Positions 48,795 through 57,520 are shown, counted from the first letter of the stretch. The stretch: DNA of 64,000 bases from Pseudomonas mohnii (GCF_900105115.1 NZ_FNRV01000001.1:1674001-1738000); one strand, 5' to 3'. Notes: generated from the sequence alone by a model not told the origin. Program-made: numbers and translations.

Positions 48795-49400
48795 ATGAGC
48801 ACTATCCGCGAGCGCAACAAACAACTGATCCTGCGTGCCGCCAGTGAAGAGTTTGCCGACAAAGGCTTCGCTGCGACCAAAACCAGCGACATCGCAGCCA
48901 AGGCGGGATTGCCCAAGCCCAACGTCTACTACTATTTCAAATCCAAGGAAAACCTCTACCGCGAGGTTCTGGAAAGCATCATCGAGCCAATCCTGCAGGC
49001 TTCGACCCCCTTCAACCCCGAAGGCGTGCCCAGCGAAGTGCTGAGCAACTACATCCGCTCGAAAATCCGCATCTCCCGCGACCTGCCGTTTGCTTCCAAA
49101 GTGTTCGCCAGCGAAATCATGCACGGCGCCCCACACCTGAGCGCCGATTTGGTCGAACAGCTCAACAGCCAGGCCAAACACAACATCGACTGCATCCAGA
49201 CCTGGATCGACCGCGGCCAGATCGCCCCGATCGACCCCAACCACCTGATGTTCAGCATCTGGGCCGCGACCCAGACCTACGCCGACTTCGACTGGCAAAT
49301 CACCGCCATCACCGGCAAGGCCAAGCTGGATGAAGAAGATTATGAAGCGGCGGCGCAGACGATCATCCGCTTGGTGCTCAAAGGGTGTGAGCCGGACTAG
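48795..49400 (+). CDS. TetR family transcriptional regulator (RutR-like)
   Basis: This 201-residue regulator has an N-terminal helix-turn-helix, TSDIAAKAGLPKPNVYYYFK, near residues 32-51. The C-terminal half (PFASKVFASEIMHGAPHLSA and following) resembles the ligand domain of RutR-type repressors of pyrimidine/purine use. The same kind of gene lies near gcl in P. putida. Effector unknown. Target operators are not assigned: I see no RutR-type site by eye in the nearby promoters. The start is MSTIRERNKQL after a weak ribosome site. Confidence 0.85.
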   Translation: MSTIRERNKQLILRAASEEFADKGFAATKTSDIAAKAGLPKPNVYYYFKSKENLYREVLESIIEPILQASTPFNPEGVPSEVLSNYIRSKIRISRDLPFASKVFASEIMHGAPHLSADLVEQLNSQAKHNIDCIQTWIDRGQIAPIDPNHLMFSIWAATQTYADFDWQITAITGKAKLDEEDYEAAAQTIIRLVLKGCEPD

Positions 49401-49414
49401 ACCGCGGTGCATTT

Positions 49415-49489
49415 ATCGCTAGCAGGCTAGCTCCCACAGGGGATTTGTGAACGCCACAGAACCTGTGTGGGAGCTAGCCTGCTAGCGAT
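49415..49489. repeat. REPIN, GCTAGC subtype, left of the RAYT gene
   Basis: ATCGCTAGCAGGCTAGCTCC (continuing CACAGG) is the inverse of the unit ending CTGCTAGCGAT. Spacer 20 to 25 bases. It differs at only three of 75 positions from the REPIN on the other side of the transposase, and its sequence subtype is used nowhere else in the window. Confidence 0.93.
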
Positions 49490-49509
49490 GAAGACAACTC
49501 GATATGGGC

Positions 49510-49968
49510 TCAAACCCACTTAGCATCCCACAGCGGATAGTCGCCAAGTTTTTCCACCAGCCCCGCCCGCAACGGATTGGCAACGACGTAGCGTGCCACC
49601 TTGACCAGATCCTCCTCCCGTCGCAGCGCCCTGTCATGAAAGCCCTTCTGCCAAAGAGTCATCTTGCGGCCAGTGGATTGATTTACCGCTTTGGTGCTCA
49701 GTGATTTGGTTTTTTGCATCAGGTCACCCAACGATCCCTGCTGCAACTCGACCAGCCAATGGAAATGGTCGGGCATGACGACCCAGGCTAGTGAATTCGC
49801 AATGCCTTGATGTTGCGCAATTCGGAACTGATTCACCACCAGACGGCCCAGCGTGAAACTCTCGAACACAGGTGTTCGTCGAAACGTGTTGGTGGTCAGA
49901 AGATAAATTCGGTTTGATTCGGCGTAGCGACCGCATCGCAAGCGATGTGAAGCAGGTAAATCCGGCAT
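49510..49968 (-). CDS. REP-associated tyrosine transposase (RAYT)
   Basis: This 152-residue Y1/IS200-like transposase of the RAYT class carries the HUH motif in VMPDHFHWLVE (His68, His70) and the catalytic Tyr127 in VARYVVANPLRAGLVEK. KGFHDRALRREEDL is the conserved region before it. RAYTs are single-copy, vertically inherited and thought to generate and move REPINs. It has no IS ends but is bracketed by two near-identical REPINs. Intact frame, so probably functional. Confidence 0.93.
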   Translation of the reverse strand: MPDLPASHRLRCGRYAESNRIYLLTTNTFRRTPVFESFTLGRLVVNQFRIAQHQGIANSLAWVVMPDHFHWLVELQQGSLGDLMQKTKSLSTKAVNQSTGRKMTLWQKGFHDRALRREEDLVKVARYVVANPLRAGLVEKLGDYPLWDAKWV

Positions 49969-50061
49969 TCCTTTGCCTCTCTCATAAATTGATCATGAAA
50001 AGGCTAGCTCGGCGATCTCAGGTGGGATGTATAGACTTTAGCCAGATGTGTCTGGTCGATA

Positions 50062-50142
50062 GCCATCGCTAGCAGGCTAGCTCCCACAGGGGATTTGTAA
50101 ACGCCACACAACCCGTGTGGGAGCTAGCCTGCTAGCGATGGC
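50062..50142. repeat. REPIN, GCTAGC subtype, right of the RAYT gene
   Basis: GCCATCGCTAGCAGGCTAGC to TAGCCTGCTAGCGATGGC. It matches the left copy in direct orientation (72 of 75 positions over the shared part), and its palindrome extends three bases further on each side. Confidence 0.93.
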
Positions 50143-50162
50143 ATTAGTTCAGGAGCCGAAGA

Positions 50163-50603
50163 TCAAGCCACTACCCCCGCATCCGCTCTCAACCCCGACG
50201 CCTCAATCGCAGTGATCGCACACTGCTCATCGACATCCGACAGATCGCCGCTGATCCCTACCGCCCCCAGCACTTTCCCCTCCTGATCCCGAACCAGCAC
50301 GCCCCCCGGTGCCGGCACGACGCTGCCTTGCCCCAGGCTGTTCAACGCAGCGATAAACGCCGGGCGTTGTTGCGCGTCCAGCGCCAGCAGGCGCGAGCCT
50401 TTGCCCAGCGCAATGGCGCCCCAGGCTTTGCCAATCGCAACGTGTGGGCGCAGCAGGCTGGCGCCGTCTTCGCGTTGCAGGGTGATCAGATGCCCACCGG
50501 CATCCAGTACCGCAATGGTCAACGGTGCCGCGCTGATTGCACGCCCCGCGGTGATGGCCTCGTTGACCAGGTTGACTGCGACTTTCAAGGTTAAAGCGCT
50601 CAT
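50163..50603 (-). CDS. GlcG/HbpS family protein, divergent from gcl
   Basis: This 146-residue protein of the GlcG/DUF336 (heme-degrading domain-like) fold carries APLTIAVLDAGGHLITLQRE near residue 25, and VPAPGGVLVRDQEGKVLGAVGISG near the C-terminus. It accompanies glyoxylate/glycolate genes in Pseudomonas; its role there is not established. I chose MSALTLKVAVN; the much longer upstream frame runs through the promoter region and is not coding. The divergent promoter region with gcl holds two operator-like palindromes. Confidence 0.85.
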   Translation of the reverse strand: MSALTLKVAVNLVNEAITAGRAISAAPLTIAVLDAGGHLITLQREDGASLLRPHVAIGKAWGAIALGKGSRLLALDAQQRPAFIAALNSLGQGSVVPAPGGVLVRDQEGKVLGAVGISGDLSDVDEQCAITAIEASGLRADAGVVA

Positions 50604-50687
50604 GGTGCCGTCCTCATTTTGTTTTTCGGAAAGCCGTTGGACTGCTTCGATGTACTGCAGCCCGATGCAACAAATAGAACACAATGA

Positions 50688-50717
50688 ATTATATTTTTGT
50701 ATACAATAATTATCGAA
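50688..50717 (-). promoter_or_regulatory. Candidate promoter of the glcG-like gene
   Basis: On the minus strand TATAAT (50688-50693) is a perfect -10 box, with a weak TTCGAT -35 about 18 bases upstream. The palindrome TTGTATACAA lies in the spacer between them. Confidence 0.55.
50697..50706. promoter_or_regulatory. Operator-like palindrome 1 (TTGTATACAA)
   Basis: A perfect ten-base palindrome, identical to the copy near gcl, situated between the -10 and -35 of the glcG-like gene. Palindromes of this form (TNGTNNACNA type) are typical of FCD/FadR-class GntR repressors. Confidence 0.6.
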
Positions 50718-50790
50718 AAGCGCCACATGCGACGAAAAGCCACACTGAATAGGGCTTCCGACGAATGAAACAACCGCTTGAGAAAATGGA

Positions 50791-50820
50791 TTGACCTGCG
50801 CCGTCCGCCGTGAATACACT
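50791..50820 (+). promoter_or_regulatory. Candidate sigma-70 promoter of gcl
   Basis: TTGACC and TACACT are spaced by 18 bases. Start near 50827 gives a leader of about 45 bases. Operator 2 lies just after the predicted start point. Confidence 0.6.
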
Positions 50821-50834
50821 CTGCGCAAAGCCAC

Positions 50835-50844
50835 TTGTATACAA
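50835..50844. promoter_or_regulatory. Operator-like palindrome 2 (TTGTATACAA)
   Basis: The second exact copy; both copies are followed by T, giving TTGTATACAAT. It lies at about +10 relative to the predicted gcl start, a position suited to repression. Confidence 0.6.
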
Positions 50845-50871
50845 TTACAAAACGTAAAGAGGCACAAAACC

Positions 50872-52647
50872 ATGAGCAAAATGAGAGCAATCGAAGCCGC
50901 CGTTCTGGTGATGCGCCGCGAAGGGGTTGATACCGCTTTTGGCATCCCCGGTGCCGCCATCAACCCGCTGTACTCCGCCCTGCAAAAGGTCGGCGGCATC
51001 GATCACGTCCTCGCCCGCCACGTTGAAGGCGCGTCGCACATGGCCGAGGGCTACACCCGCACCAAGGCCGGCAACATCGGCGTGTGCATCGGCACTTCCG
51101 GCCCTGCCGGCACCGACATGGTCACCGGGCTCTACAGCGCCTCGGCCGACTCGATTCCAATCCTGTGCATCACCGGGCAAGCACCCCGCGCCCGTATGCA
51201 CAAGGAAGACTTCCAGGCTGTCGACATCACCAGCATCGTCAAGCCAGTCACCAAGTGGGCAACCACGGTTCTGGAGCCGGGCCAAGTGCCTTACGCGTTC
51301 CAGAAAGCGTTCTACGAAATGCGTTCCGGCCGTCCTGGCCCGGTGCTGATCGACCTGCCGTTCGACGTACAGATGGCCGAAATCGAATTCGATATCGACG
51401 CCTACCAGCCACTGCCGCTGGCCAAGCCGACGGCGACCCGTGTTCAGGTCGAGAAGGCGCTGGCCTTGCTCGATCAGGCCGAGCGTCCATTGCTGGTGGC
51501 CGGTGGCGGCATCATCAACGCCGATGCCAGCGATCTGTTGGTTGAGTTCGCTGAACTGACCGGCATCCCGGTCATCCCGACCCTGATGGGCTGGGGCACC
51601 ATCCCGGACGATCACCCGCTGATGGTCGGCATGGTTGGCTTGCAGACTTCGCACCGCTACGGCAACGCCACGATGTTGAAATCCGACGTGGTGCTGGGTA
51701 TCGGTAACCGCTGGGCCAACCGTCACACCGGTTCGGTGGATGTCTACACCGAAGGCCGCAAGTTCATTCACGTCGATATCGAAGGCACGCAGATCGGCCG
51801 CGTGTTCACCCCGGACCTGGGCATCGTTTCCGACGCCGCTGCCGCGCTGACCGTGTTCATCGAAGTCGCTCGCGAATGGCAAGCTGCCGGCAAGCTGAAA
51901 AACCGCAGCGCCTGGTTGCAGGATTGCCAGCAGCGCAAGGCCAGCCTGCAACGCAAGACTCACTTCGACAACGTGCCGGTCAAGCCGCAGCGCGTGTATG
52001 AAGAGATGAACCAGGTGTTCGGCAAGGACACTTGCTATGTCAGCACCATCGGTCTGTCGCAGATTGCCGGCGCGCAGTTCCTGCACGTCTACAAGCCACG
52101 TCACTGGATCAACTGCGGTCAGGCCGGCCCGTTGGGCTGGACCATTCCGGCGGCGCTGGGCGTGGTCAAGGCCGACCCGGACCGCAAGGTTGTCGCGCTG
52201 TCGGGCGACTATGATTTCCAGTTCATGATCGAAGAACTGGCCGTGGGCGCGCAGTTCAAGCTGCCCTACATCCACGTCGTGGTGAACAACTCGTACCTGG
52301 GGTTGATCCGTCAGGCGCAGCGCGGCTTCGACATGGACTACTGCGTGCAGCTGTCCTTCGATAACCTGAACGCGCCGGAACTCAACGGCTACGGTGTCGA
52401 CCACGTCGCGGTTGCCGAAGGCCTTGGCTGCAAGGCGCTGCGCGTGTTCGAACCGGCTCAGATCCAGCCTGCCCTGCGCAAGGCCCAGGAGCTGATCGAA
52501 GAGTTCAAGGTGCCGGTAATCGTTGAGATTATCCTGGAGCGCGTGACCAACATTTCCATGGGTACAGAGATCAACGCCGTCAACGAATTCGAAGACCTGG
52601 CGCTGGTCGGCAACGACGCACCGACGGCGATTTCGTTGCTTGATTGA
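50872..52647 (+). CDS. gcl: Glyoxylate carboligase (tartronate-semialdehyde synthase)
   Basis: This 591-residue thiamine-diphosphate and FAD enzyme condenses two glyoxylate molecules to tartronate semialdehyde and CO2. [16 protein letters not shown] near residue 50 shows Val51 where most ThDP enzymes have Glu, the known hallmark of Gcl. [17 protein letters not shown] is near residue 80, and the ThDP motif begins SGDYDFQF with [10 protein letters not shown] following, near residues 445-480. AGAGG lies upstream of [16 protein letters not shown]. It is first in a five-gene operon for glyoxylate use. Confidence 0.97.
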   Translation: MSKMRAIEAAVLVMRREGVDTAFGIPGAAINPLYSALQKVGGIDHVLARHVEGASHMAEGYTRTKAGNIGVCIGTSGPAGTDMVTGLYSASADSIPILCITGQAPRARMHKEDFQAVDITSIVKPVTKWATTVLEPGQVPYAFQKAFYEMRSGRPGPVLIDLPFDVQMAEIEFDIDAYQPLPLAKPTATRVQVEKALALLDQAERPLLVAGGGIINADASDLLVEFAELTGIPVIPTLMGWGTIPDDHPLMVGMVGLQTSHRYGNATMLKSDVVLGIGNRWANRHTGSVDVYTEGRKFIHVDIEGTQIGRVFTPDLGIVSDAAAALTVFIEVAREWQAAGKLKNRSAWLQDCQQRKASLQRKTHFDNVPVKPQRVYEEMNQVFGKDTCYVSTIGLSQIAGAQFLHVYKPRHWINCGQAGPLGWTIPAALGVVKADPDRKVVALSGDYDFQFMIEELAVGAQFKLPYIHVVVNNSYLGLIRQAQRGFDMDYCVQLSFDNLNAPELNGYGVDHVAVAEGLGCKALRVFEPAQIQPALRKAQELIEEFKVPVIVEIILERVTNISMGTEINAVNEFEDLALVGNDAPTAISLLD

Positions 52648-52663
52648 CTATTGATCGTTCCAT

Positions 52664-52691
52664 TGTAGGAGCCAGCAAGCCGGCTCCTACA
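52664..52691. repeat. Single REP palindrome between gcl and hyi
   Basis: TGTAGGAGCCAGCAAGCCGG then CTCCTACA: a near-perfect palindrome with a small loop, in the gap of the glyoxylate operon. Confidence 0.8.
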
Positions 52692-52721
52692 GGGGGCACT
52701 CACAGATTTACGGAGACCACC

Positions 52722-53504
52722 ATGCCGCGTTTCGCAGCCAACCTGTCCATGCTGTTCACTGAACAGGATTTCCTCGCCCGCTTCGAAGCCGCCGCCAAGG
52801 CCGGTTTCACTGGCGTGGAATACCTGTTTCCGTACGACTTCAGCTCCGCCGAAATCAAGGCCAAGCTCGACGCAAACGGTCTGACCCAAGTGCTGTTCAA
52901 CCTGCCGGCCGGTGACTGGGCCAAGGGCGAACGCGGCATTGCCTGCCTGCCGGACCGGGTCGAAGAGTTCCGCGCCGGCGTCGACCTGGCGATCGCGTAC
53001 GCACAAGTACTGGGTAACACCCAAGTCAACTGCCTGGCCGGGATTCGCCCACAAGGCATAGACGATGCCACCGTGGAAAAAACCTTCGTCGCCAATCTCA
53101 AGTACGCGGCCGACAAGCTGCAGGCGGCGGGCATCAAACTGGTGATGGAAGCGATCAACACCCGCGACATCCCGGGCTTCTACCTGAACAACACGGCGCA
53201 AGCCCTGTCGATTCGCGAGCAGGTCGGCAGCGCCAACCTGTTCCTGCAATACGACATCTATCACATGCAAATCATGGAAGGCGATCTGGCCCGCACCCTG
53301 CAATCGCACCTGGCCGAGATCAACCACGTGCAGCTCGCGGACAACCCGGGGCGTCACGAACCAGGCACCGGTGAAATCAACTACCGCTTCCTGTTCGAAC
53401 ACCTGGACCGTATCGGCTATCAGGGCTGGGTCGGCTGCGAATACAAGCCGTTGACCACCACTGAAGCGGGCCTGGGCTGGTTGAAAACCCATAACGCGAT
53501 TTGA
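52722..53504 (+). CDS. hyi: Hydroxypyruvate isomerase
   Basis: This 260-residue TIM-barrel enzyme (AP-endonuclease-2-like family) interconverts hydroxypyruvate and tartronate semialdehyde. Metal ligands fit KLVMEAINTRDIPGFYL (Glu), FLQYDIYHMQ (Asp, His), and GCEYKPL (Glu). The start MPRFAANLSMLFTE follows CGGAGA. It is the second gene of the operon, about 75 bases after gcl. Confidence 0.93.
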   Translation: MPRFAANLSMLFTEQDFLARFEAAAKAGFTGVEYLFPYDFSSAEIKAKLDANGLTQVLFNLPAGDWAKGERGIACLPDRVEEFRAGVDLAIAYAQVLGNTQVNCLAGIRPQGIDDATVEKTFVANLKYAADKLQAAGIKLVMEAINTRDIPGFYLNNTAQALSIREQVGSANLFLQYDIYHMQIMEGDLARTLQSHLAEINHVQLADNPGRHEPGTGEINYRFLFEHLDRIGYQGWVGCEYKPLTTTEAGLGWLKTHNAI

Positions 53505-53511
53505 CCTATTA

Positions 53512-53614
53512 CCTGTAGGAGCGAGCCTGCTCGCGAAGATCGATCAGACGCCGCGTTTTATTCAGGCAACACGCGTTTTTCGTTGAGTTTTTCGCGAGCA
53601 AGTTCGCTCCTACA
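53512..53614. repeat. REP doublet between hyi and glxR
   Basis: CTGTAGGAGCGAGCCTGCTC (continuing GCGAA) is answered by TTCGCGAGCAAGTTCGCTCC (continuing TACA). TAGGAG replaces the usual TGGGAG, so this is another subtype. Confidence 0.85.
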
Positions 53615-53642
53615 AAAAGCACAAAAACAAGAGGATTTTCTC

Positions 53643-54536
53643 ATGGCTAAAATCGGATTTATCGGCACCGGCATCATGGGCCACCCAATGGCGGCGAACC
53701 TGCAGAAAGCCGGTCACAGCCTGTTCCTGTCGGCACACCACGACGCCGCGCCCGCCGACCTGGTCGCCGCTGGCGCCGTTGCCCTGGCGAACCCGAAAGA
53801 AGTGGCCCAGGAAGCCGAATTCATCATCGTCATGGTGCCGGATACCCCACAGGTCGATGACGTGCTGTTCCGCGCCGATGGCGTTGCCGCCGGCGTTGGC
53901 AAAGGCAAAATCGTGATCGACATGAGCTCGATCTCGCCGACCGCCACCAAGGCTTTCGCTGCCAAGGTCAACGAGAAAGGCGCCCAGTACCTCGACGCGC
54001 CTGTGTCCGGCGGTGAAGTCGGCGCCAAGGCGGCGACCCTGAGCATCATGGTCGGTGGCGACGCCGATGCCTTCGAACGCGCCTTGCCGCTGTTCCAGGC
54101 CATGGGCAAGAACATCACCCTGGTCGGTGGCAATGGTGATGGCCAAACCGCGAAAGTGGCGAACCAGATCATCGTGGCGCTGAACATCCAGGCCGTGGCC
54201 GAAGCCCTGCTGTTCGCCTCGAAAAACGGTGCCGATCCAGCCAAGGTGCGTGAAGCGCTGATGGGCGGTTTCGCTTCGTCGAAAATCCTCGAAGTGCACG
54301 GCGAGCGCATGATCAAGGGCACCTTCGATCCGGGCTTCCGCATCAGCCTGCACCAGAAGGACCTGAACCTGGCCCTGCAAGGCGCCAAGGAGCTGAACAT
54401 CAACCTGCCGAACACCGCCAACACCCAGCAAGTGTTCAGCACCTGCGCGGCCATCGGAGGCAGCAACTGGGATCACTCGGCACTGATCAAAGGCCTGGAG
54501 CACATGGCGAACTTCTCGATTCGCGATAAGAAGTAA
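53643..54536 (+). CDS. glxR: Tartronate semialdehyde reductase (2-hydroxy-3-oxopropionate reductase)
   Basis: This 297-residue NAD(P)H enzyme of the beta-hydroxyacid dehydrogenase family has GFIGTGIMGHPMAANLQKAG at the N-terminus. The substrate-binding DAPVSGGEVGAKAATLSIMV is near residue 120, and the catalytic Lys lies in DGQTAKVANQIIVALN near residue 170. It reduces tartronate semialdehyde to glycerate. AGAGG precedes the start at the preferred distance. Third in the operon. Confidence 0.95.
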   Translation: MAKIGFIGTGIMGHPMAANLQKAGHSLFLSAHHDAAPADLVAAGAVALANPKEVAQEAEFIIVMVPDTPQVDDVLFRADGVAAGVGKGKIVIDMSSISPTATKAFAAKVNEKGAQYLDAPVSGGEVGAKAATLSIMVGGDADAFERALPLFQAMGKNITLVGGNGDGQTAKVANQIIVALNIQAVAEALLFASKNGADPAKVREALMGGFASSKILEVHGERMIKGTFDPGFRISLHQKDLNLALQGAKELNINLPNTANTQQVFSTCAAIGGSNWDHSALIKGLEHMANFSIRDKK

Positions 54537-54549
54537 GCCCCGCCTGACC

Positions 54550-54636
54550 TGTGGGAGCCAGCCTGCTGGCGATGAAGTCGACCCAGTGTGTCTGATAGAC
54601 CTCGGCGCCTGAATCGCCAGCAGGCTGGCTCCCACA
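54550..54636. repeat. REP doublet between glxR and ttuD
   Basis: TGTGGGAGCCAGCCTGCTGG (continuing CGATGA) and the inverse ATCGCCAGCAGGCTGGCTCC (continuing CACA). GCCAGC subtype. Confidence 0.88.
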
Positions 54637-54686
54637 AGGATCCGGGTTGCTCCACCTCCAATAACAAGAAAATCCGGGAGCCCGCC

Positions 54687-55961
54687 ATGTCGGTCGATCC
54701 GCAACAATTCCTGCGCGAGCTGTTCGCCACAGCCATCGACGCCGCCCATCCGCAGCAAGTCCTCGAAGCCCATTTGCCCAAAGATCGCAGCGGTCGGGTG
54801 ATCGTCATCGGCGCCGGCAAAGCCGCGGCTGCCATGGCCCAGGTGGTCGAGCGCTGCTGGCAGGGCGAAGTGTCCGGCCTGGTCGTGACGCGTTACGGTC
54901 ACGGCGCGCCCTGCGAAAAAATCGAAGTGGTCGAAGCCGCGCACCCGGTACCGGATGCAGCCGGCCAGGCCGTGGCCAAACGGGTATTTGAACTGGTCAG
55001 CAACCTGACCGAAGCCGACCGGGTGATCTTCCTGCTCTCGGGCGGAGGGTCGGCCTTGCTCGCCCTGCCCGCCGCCGGCATCACCCTGGCCGACAAGCAG
55101 TCGATCAACAAAGCCCTGCTCAAATCCGGCGCGACCATCGGCGAGATGAACTGCGTGCGCAAGCACCTCTCGGCGATCAAGGGCGGTCGCCTGGGCAAGG
55201 CCTGCTGGCCCGCCACTGTCTATACCTACGCGATTTCCGATGTACCGGGCGACCTCGCCACGGTCATCGCTTCCGGCCCCACCGTGGCCGATCCGAGCAC
55301 TTCGGCCGAGGCCCTGGCGATTCTCAAGCGCTACGCCATTGAAGTTCCGGCGTCCGTGCGCACTTGGCTGCAAAGCCCGGAATCGGAGACGGTCAAGCCC
55401 GGCGATCCAAGCCTGGCCCGCAGTCATTTCCAGTTGATCGCCCGCCCGCAACAATCGCTGGAGGCAGCGGCCGTGAAATGCCGCCAGGCCGGCTTCAGCC
55501 CGTTGATCCTCGGCGACCTGGAAGGCGAATCCCGCGAGGTGGCCAAAGTCCACGCCGGCATCGCCCGCCAAGTGGTCCTGCACGGCCAGCCATTGCCGGC
55601 GCCGTGCGTGATTCTCTCGGGTGGCGAAACCACCGTGACCGTGCGTGGCAATGGCCGGGGCGGACGCAACGCCGAATTCCTGCTCAGCCTGACCGACAGC
55701 CTCAAGGGCCTGCCCGGTGTCTACGCGCTGGCCGGTGACACCGATGGCATCGACGGTTCCGAAGACAACGCCGGCGCGATCATGACCCCGGACAGTTACG
55801 AGCGTGCCACTGCCCTGGGCTTGAGCGCCAGCGACGAGTTGGACAACAACAATGGTTACGGCTACTTCGAGGCGCTGGACGCACTGATCGTCACCGAGCC
55901 GACCCGCACCAACGTCAACGACTTCCGCGCCATTCTGATTCTCGAGAGCCCAAAACCATGA
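54687..55961 (+). CDS. ttuD: Glycerate 2-kinase / hydroxypyruvate reductase family (TtuD, MOFRL)
   Basis: This 424-residue protein of the GckA/TtuD family has an N-terminal DUF4147 domain and a C-terminal MOFRL domain. LLSGGGSALLALPAAG near residue 120, GGETTVTVRGNGRGGRNAEF near residue 310 and AGDTDGIDGSEDNAGA near residue 350 are the hallmarks. The gene is often called ttuD (hydroxypyruvate reductase) in Pseudomonas, but the family biochemistry favours glycerate kinase making 2-phosphoglycerate, which suits its position after glxR and before pyk. Its stop overlaps the pyk start (ATGA). Confidence 0.88.
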   Translation: MSVDPQQFLRELFATAIDAAHPQQVLEAHLPKDRSGRVIVIGAGKAAAAMAQVVERCWQGEVSGLVVTRYGHGAPCEKIEVVEAAHPVPDAAGQAVAKRVFELVSNLTEADRVIFLLSGGGSALLALPAAGITLADKQSINKALLKSGATIGEMNCVRKHLSAIKGGRLGKACWPATVYTYAISDVPGDLATVIASGPTVADPSTSAEALAILKRYAIEVPASVRTWLQSPESETVKPGDPSLARSHFQLIARPQQSLEAAAVKCRQAGFSPLILGDLEGESREVAKVHAGIARQVVLHGQPLPAPCVILSGGETTVTVRGNGRGGRNAEFLLSLTDSLKGLPGVYALAGDTDGIDGSEDNAGAIMTPDSYERATALGLSASDELDNNNGYGYFEALDALIVTEPTRTNVNDFRAILILESPKP

Positions 55962-57373
55962 CGCCTGATAAAAAGGTCAAAATCCTCGCCACCCTCGGCC
56001 CTGCCACTGACGGAATCGACGACATCCGCGAGCTGGTGCAGGCCGGGGTCAACATCTTCCGCCTGAACTTCAGCCACGGCGATCACGCCGACCACGCCCA
56101 GCGCTATCAGTGGATCCGTGAAGTCGAGCGTCAGCTGAATTACCCGCTGGGCATCCTGATGGACCTGCAAGGCCCGAAACTGCGGGTCGGCAAGTTCGCC
56201 GAGGGCAAGGTGCAACTGGTACGCGGCCAGGCCCTGCGCCTGGACCTCGACACCACGCCGGGCGATGAGCGCCGGGTCAACCTGCCGCACCCGGAAATCA
56301 TCGCCGCGCTGGAGCCGGGCATGGACCTGCTGCTGGACGACGGCAAGCTGCGCCTGCGGGTGGTCACCCAATACGCCGACGCCATCGACACCACCGTGCT
56401 CAATGGCGGCGAACTGTCGGATCGCAAAGGGGTGAACGTGCCGCAAGCGGTGCTCGACCTGAGCCCGTTGACCGCCAAGGATCGCCGCGACTTGAGCTTC
56501 GGTCTCGAACTCGGTGTGGACTGGGTGGCACTGTCGTTCGTGCAACGGCCGGACGACATCCGCGAAGCCCGCGCCCTGATCGGCGACAGAGCGTTCTTGA
56601 TGGCCAAGATCGAGAAACCGTCGGCGGTCACCCAACTGCGGGAAATCGCCGAGTTAAGCGACGCGATCATGGTTGCCCGCGGCGACCTCGGCGTGGAGGT
56701 GCCGGCCGAAAGCGTGCCGCAGATCCAGAAAAACATCATCAGCACGTGTCGCCAGCTCGGTAAACCGGTGGTGGTGGCAACGCAGATGCTCGAGTCGATG
56801 CGTTTCTCGCCGGCCCCAACCCGCGCCGAAGTCACAGACGTGGCCAACGCCGTGGCCGAAGGTGCGGACGCGGTGATGCTGTCGGCGGAAACCGCCTCCG
56901 GCGAATACCCGCTGGAAGCCGTGCAGATGATGAGCAAAATCATCCGTCAGGTGGAAAACGGGCCGGACTACCAGACCCAGCTGGACGTTAGCCGACCGAA
57001 AGCCGAAGCGACCGTTTCCGATGCGATCAGCTGCGCGATCCGTCGCATCAGCAATGTGCTGCCGGTGGCGGTGCTGGTCAATTACAGCGAGTCCGGCGCG
57101 TCGACCCTGCGGGCGGCACGGGAGCGGCCGACGGTGCCGATCCTCAACCTGACGCCGAACCTGCAAACCGCCCGTCGCCTGAGCGTGGCATGGGGCGTGC
57201 ACTCGGTGGTCAACGATCGCCTGCGCCAGGTCGATGAAGTCTGCTCGACGGCGCTGGAGATCGCCCAGGCCCAGGGCATGGCCCAGCGTGGCGACACGTT
57301 GTTGATCACGGCGGGTGTGCCGTTTGGGCAGCCGGGATCGACTAACTCTTTGCGCATCGAGACGTTGATCTAG
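55958..57373 (+). CDS. pyk: Pyruvate kinase
   Basis: This 471-residue enzyme has the N-terminal VKILATLGPATDG, NIFRLNFSHGDHADH near residue 40, and MAKIEKPSAVTQL near residue 215 with the catalytic Lys. MVARGDLGVEVPAESVPQIQ, VVVATQMLESM and the SAETASGEYPLEAVQMM segment follow. It converts phosphoenolpyruvate plus ADP to pyruvate and ATP, closing the glyoxylate-to-pyruvate route of this operon. Length is short-type (PykF-like). It overlaps ttuD and ends just before a REP doublet. Confidence 0.95.
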   Translation: MTPDKKVKILATLGPATDGIDDIRELVQAGVNIFRLNFSHGDHADHAQRYQWIREVERQLNYPLGILMDLQGPKLRVGKFAEGKVQLVRGQALRLDLDTTPGDERRVNLPHPEIIAALEPGMDLLLDDGKLRLRVVTQYADAIDTTVLNGGELSDRKGVNVPQAVLDLSPLTAKDRRDLSFGLELGVDWVALSFVQRPDDIREARALIGDRAFLMAKIEKPSAVTQLREIAELSDAIMVARGDLGVEVPAESVPQIQKNIISTCRQLGKPVVVATQMLESMRFSPAPTRAEVTDVANAVAEGADAVMLSAETASGEYPLEAVQMMSKIIRQVENGPDYQTQLDVSRPKAEATVSDAISCAIRRISNVLPVAVLVNYSESGASTLRAARERPTVPILNLTPNLQTARRLSVAWGVHSVVNDRLRQVDEVCSTALEIAQAQGMAQRGDTLLITAGVPFGQPGSTNSLRIETLI

Positions 57374-57384
57374 AGCGCCCATAC

Positions 57385-57488
57385 CGGCCTCATCGCCAGC
57401 CGGCTGGCTCACACATGGGTTTTGTGTCGATCACGAAATCAATACTGAACAGAGATTCAGTGTGGGAGCCAGCCGGCTGGCGATGCCG
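57385..57488. repeat. REP doublet after pyk
   Basis: GGCCTCATCGCCAGCCGGCT (continuing GGCTCACACA) with the inverse TGTGGGAGCCAGCCGGCTGG (continuing CGATGCC). Confidence 0.85.
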
Positions 57489-57520
57489 GGGACTCGGTTT
57501 CATTGACTTTCAGAACTGCC

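Noticed and set aside
49415..50142. CRISPR-like repeated units around the transposase
   Set aside because: The repeats are two REPINs (inverted pairs), without regularly spaced unique spacers or cas genes.
49400..50150. An insertion sequence or genomic island at the RAYT gene
   Set aside because: There are no terminal inverted repeats or target duplications of IS type, and RAYTs are known as single-copy resident genes; neighbours are normal Pseudomonas genes.
50604..50999. N-terminal extension of the glcG-like protein through the gcl promoter region
   Set aside because: The frame runs through an AT-rich region with promoter boxes and operator palindromes, and the family starts at the later Met.
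53610..55583. Long minus-strand open frame opposite glxR and ttuD
   Set aside because: It is antisense to clear enzymes, crosses a REP doublet, and its composition is typical of GC-rich shadow frames.
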